From an uncultured Bacteroidales bacterium (GTDB taxonomy: Bacteria; Bacteroidota; Bacteroidia; Bacteroidales; UBA932), in assembly GCA_934678915.1 (NCBI GenBank), contig CAKUSF010000135.1, forward strand, positions 1-5,298: a stretch of DNA of 5,298 bases. Direction: 5' to 3'. Positions within the stretch are counted from its first letter, which is position 1. Every line of letters begins with the position of its first letter. The notes beneath the pieces are model-generated. The model had not been told where the DNA came from and ran no database searches. It worked only from the letters and a program-made list of their open reading frames with translations. Of this stretch, positions 5,182 to 5,298 are shown piece after piece. A program made the position numbers and the translations under genes.

Positions 5182-5298
5182 TTAATAATACGTCGAATGC
5201 GGAAGATTTAGGCTGAGCTGAGAATCAGCGTCGGAGCGGGCTTTTTCGTAGGCGATGGTGGTGTCGAGATCAGGGTTGACCATCAGGTCCAGATTCCA
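5182..5298 (-). CDS. C-terminal end of an unidentified protein (partial)
   Basis: The last 38 codons of a minus-strand gene that enters from the right edge and stops at TAA (5182-5184). The frame is open, has codon use like the neighbouring genes (C or G favoured at third positions), and the other two frames on this strand hit stops within a few codons. The tail reads WNLDLMVNPDLDTT, then an AYEKARSDADSQL helix-like stretch and ends LPHSTYY. I do not recognise the family. Its orientation directly upstream of the permease means it could be another subunit of the same export locus, but the sigma-54 promoter between them argues for a separate transcription unit. Confidence applies to the frame being coding. 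Confidence 0.6.
   Translation of the reverse strand, partial: WNLDLMVNPDLDTTIAYEKARSDADSQLSLNLPHSTYY

Noticed and set aside
1..5298. CRISPR array, insertion sequence, tRNA, rRNA or prophage
   Set aside because: No regularly spaced repeats, transposase or integrase motifs, or conserved RNA sequences were seen on either strand.

Overview
The window looks like chromosomal DNA from a member of the Bacteroidetes, probably order Bacteroidales. Three of the four gene starts (and one small RNA) are preceded by the phylum-specific promoter TTG/TTTG-N19/20-TAnnTTTG, most starts lack a Shine-Dalgarno sequence, intergenic DNA is AT-rich against moderately GC-rich genes, and the FabG and long duplicated FtsX/MacB permease read as Bacteroidetes types. 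No transposase, phage gene, CRISPR array, tRNA or rRNA was seen.

Layout. The left edge (1-162) holds the fabG promoter and, facing left, a possible start of another gene. fabG (163-909, +) encodes a 3-oxoacyl-ACP reductase-type short-chain dehydrogenase. It converges on a FlK-like hotdog thioesterase gene (906-1292, -); the two share the palindrome CTAG, so each ends in TAG inside the other. The thioesterase has its own promoter. Upstream of it (about 1388-1503, -) lies an apparent independent small RNA gene with a textbook Bacteroidetes promoter, a 5' hairpin carrying AAGGAGGU, a U-rich linker and an intrinsic terminator with nine U. An AT-rich spacer follows, then comF (1735-2487, -), a short spacer with a REP-like hairpin, and the 780-residue FtsX/MacB permease gene (2606-4948, -). 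The right edge contains the last 38 codons of another minus-strand gene.

The most informative region is the 233 bp upstream of the permease. It has a close match to a sigma-54 promoter (TGGCATGAAAGTGGCTT on the minus strand, GG-N10-GC) and, 60-100 bp further upstream, two copies of a 17-bp dyad centred 22 bp apart (one is a perfect TGTAAAG-AAA-CTTTACA). This is the standard geometry of an NtrC-type activator acting on an RpoN promoter, and suggests the exporter is induced by a two-component system not contained in the window.

The genes do not form one pathway. FabG and the thioesterase both act on acyl thioesters and could be functionally linked, ComF belongs to the DNA uptake/phosphoribosyltransferase-like family, and the permease is an inner-membrane subunit of an ABC export or mechanotransmission system whose ATPase must be encoded elsewhere.
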